In this document: positions 38,887 through 40,054 of the stretch, in pieces | Position numbering within the stretch: position 1 is the first letter of the stretch | How the letters are laid out: each line of letters opens with the position of its first letter | From: Oscillospiraceae bacterium | GTDB taxonomy: Bacteria > Bacillota_A > Clostridia > Oscillospirales > Oscillospiraceae | Length of the DNA stretch: 40,054 nt | Reading direction: 5' to 3' | NCBI GenBank assembly: GCA_015068055.1 | Contig: SVLG01000008.1 | Coordinates: 1-40,054, forward strand | Program-made: the position numbers and the translations under genes | Notes under the pieces: generated by a model | Databases searched by the model: none | Told to the model about the DNA's origin: nothing | What the model saw: the letters and a program-made list of their open reading frames with translations, nothing else

Positions 38887-40054
38887 TCACTCTCCCGATT
38901 GCAGATTGATGGTCCAGTCGGTAATACCGGTAAACGTATTGTACTGATTGGGGTTCAGACCCCGGATCACGCCCAGATGGGAAATCACCACCCGCTCCTC
39001 AAAGCAGACCGGGATGATGGGTGCGCTGTTGAGCAATTCCTGACACATGGCATCACAGGCCTCTTTCCGCTTGAGATCCGGCGCAATCATATAATTGGTC
39101 ACCGCGTTGAGGACGCTGTCCAGCCTCCAGCGGCCATAGTTCAGCCGAAGGTTGATGGGGATGTCGTCCTCATTCTCCACCACTTCCTCGAAGAAGGGCA
39201 TCAGATCCCAGTCGGCGGGCAGGGCCACTTCGTCGTAGTACATATCCCAGACAGCCTTGCCGGTCTCCTCGTCCGTTGGATTTTCAAGGAGATACTTATA
39301 ATCCTTCCAGCTGAGTTCCCGGAGGGTGATGGGCATGCCCAGTTCCTTCAGATCGTCCACAATCTTACGGGCGGCCACCACTTTGTTGGCATTGTCGGAG
39401 CAAACGATGCACACGAGGTCAATCTCCACCCGGCTGCCGGAGAGGGCGAAGTCCAGGTCACCGTCCCCGTCCAGGTCGGCGCAGCCCAGTTCGGTCAGGC
39501 ACTGGTTGGTGTCATAGCGGATGGTGTCGGCCAGTTCATGGTTATAAAGAGAGGATGCGGGGTTAATGGGGAAAACAGCGGGCACGGCGTTACCGTCCAG
39601 AATATCCTCGCAGATGTATTCCCGATCAACAATGTACTGCAGGGCACGGCGGTAGTTGGCATAGCAGAGGAAGTTGGAGTAGCCGTTGAAGCCCAGATAA
39701 TGCATATGGGTGGTGGGATAAACGCGCTTTTCGTTCATGCCGCCGTAGCCCATGTTATAGATGCCGGTGGGGTCGTTGACCACCAGATCCACCAGCGCGC
39801 TCTCATACTCATCGATGGTGGTGGCAGGATCGGTGTAAGAACGGAGATAAATGGTTTCCAGCGGCTGTCCGCCGGGTTCCGGGGCAATCTCCTCCCCGGC
39901 CTCGTTCTTTACAGAGGGGCCCACATAGTCCTTGAAGGCCACCAGCATATCCGGCAGCATCTCGGGTTCCGGGGTGGGAGAGGGCGTGGGCGTGGGTTCC
40001 GGCGTCGGCGTAGGCTCCGCAGTCTCCTCCGCGCCCTCCCCCTCCTGTGGCTCA
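38887..40054 (-). CDS. Family 5 extracellular solute-binding protein (5' end outside window)
   Basis: This is the C-terminal part of a peptide/nickel ABC-type binding lipoprotein (SBP family 5). The frame is open to the window edge, with 389 residues seen. A Glu-Pro-Thr linker (EPTPTPEPTPTPSPTPEPE) comes first, at the right edge, then the binding domain with HYLGFNGYSNFLCYANYRRALQYIVDRE, KVVAARKIVDDLKELGMPITLRELSWKDY and a C-terminal SAPIIPVCFEERVV. A DLDGDGDLDF loop resembles a calcium-binding dockerin or EF-hand loop. No ABC permease genes are in view. The true start lies outside. Confidence 0.82.
   Translation of the reverse strand, partial: EPQEGEGAEETAEPTPTPEPTPTPSPTPEPEMLPDMLVAFKDYVGPSVKNEAGEEIAPEPGGQPLETIYLRSYTDPATTIDEYESALVDLVVNDPTGIYNMGYGGMNEKRVYPTTHMHYLGFNGYSNFLCYANYRRALQYIVDREYICEDILDGNAVPAVFPINPASSLYNHELADTIRYDTNQCLTELGCADLDGDGDLDFALSGSRVEIDLVCIVCSDNANKVVAARKIVDDLKELGMPITLRELSWKDYKYLLENPTDEETGKAVWDMYYDEVALPADWDLMPFFEEVVENEDDIPINLRLNYGRWRLDSVLNAVTNYMIAPDLKRKEACDAMCQELLNSAPIIPVCFEERVVISHLGVIRGLNPNQYNTFTGITDWTINLQSGE

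Overview
The window looks like part of a high-GC Clostridia chromosome, most plausibly an Oscillospiraceae-type gut Firmicute. The reasons are the Firmicutes-style ribosome sites (AGGAGG and variants), TTGACA/TATAAT promoters, RNase J, SecG, a GerMN-domain lipoprotein, a DUF3048 lipoprotein, a CotH protein, short paired chromate-transporter half genes, and lipoproteins with Pro-Thr-Glu linkers after the lipobox. Genus assignment is inference. I saw no tRNA, rRNA, phage genes, transposase or CRISPR array.

Layout. 1-1650: a BlaR1-like membrane protease gene (runs off the left edge) and its BlaI repressor, with two dyad operators over the promoter. 1710-5501: a leftward operon galK - lgt - family 2 glycosidase. 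5550-6918: a GerMN lipoprotein and a DUF1622 membrane protein, convergent on a shared terminator. 7026-8806: a leftward folD-like gene plus an amidohydrolase. 8881-13730: a leftward operon rpe - recR - RNase J - ArsC-like protein - AT-rich membrane protein. 13754-18485: a rightward operon of a large CotH/lamin-tail surface protein, a VTC polyphosphate-polymerase-like protein and a DUF4956 membrane protein. 18511-18831: a nested palindromic element. 18859-19988: a pair of chromate-transporter half proteins. 20040-23727: a rightward operon of an RNA uracil methyltransferase, a DUF3784-like protein, a CAT-like acyltransferase, an LCM-type methyltransferase and a GNAT protein. 23726-26971: a pseudouridine synthase (leftward), then DUF2284, MFS and PhzF genes. 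26970-30211: an iron-uptake locus. 30254-32763: secG, a DUF3048 lipoprotein and an EamA transporter. 32807-35529: a calcium-type P-ATPase. 35566-38456: a leftward operon of a lipoprotein, a class I glutamine amidotransferase and a HAD phosphatase. 38467-40054: an oligopeptide-binding-type protein (runs off the right edge) followed by cytidine deaminase.

Two parts stand out. The iron locus has a short DtxR-family regulator whose metal ligands (Met9, Cys100, Glu103, His104) match the iron-type DtxR set. Four copies of a GTTAGC-N4-GCTAAC palindrome lie nearby: two before feoA, one on the feoB promoter, and one at the start site of a strong leftward promoter that drives no protein gene. That last promoter makes a short transcript of about 110 nt with a CU-rich anti-Shine-Dalgarno stretch and a terminator hairpin. 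I read it as a candidate iron-responsive small RNA, analogous in role to RyhB or FsrA. The second is the CotH - VTC - DUF4956 operon, which could be a membrane assembly making and exporting polyphosphate, with a surface kinase-fold partner; its function is not established.

Other points: the FolD-like protein lacks the catalytic lysine and glutamine of bifunctional FolD enzymes, and a 53-residue cysteine-rich membrane protein sits directly behind feoB.
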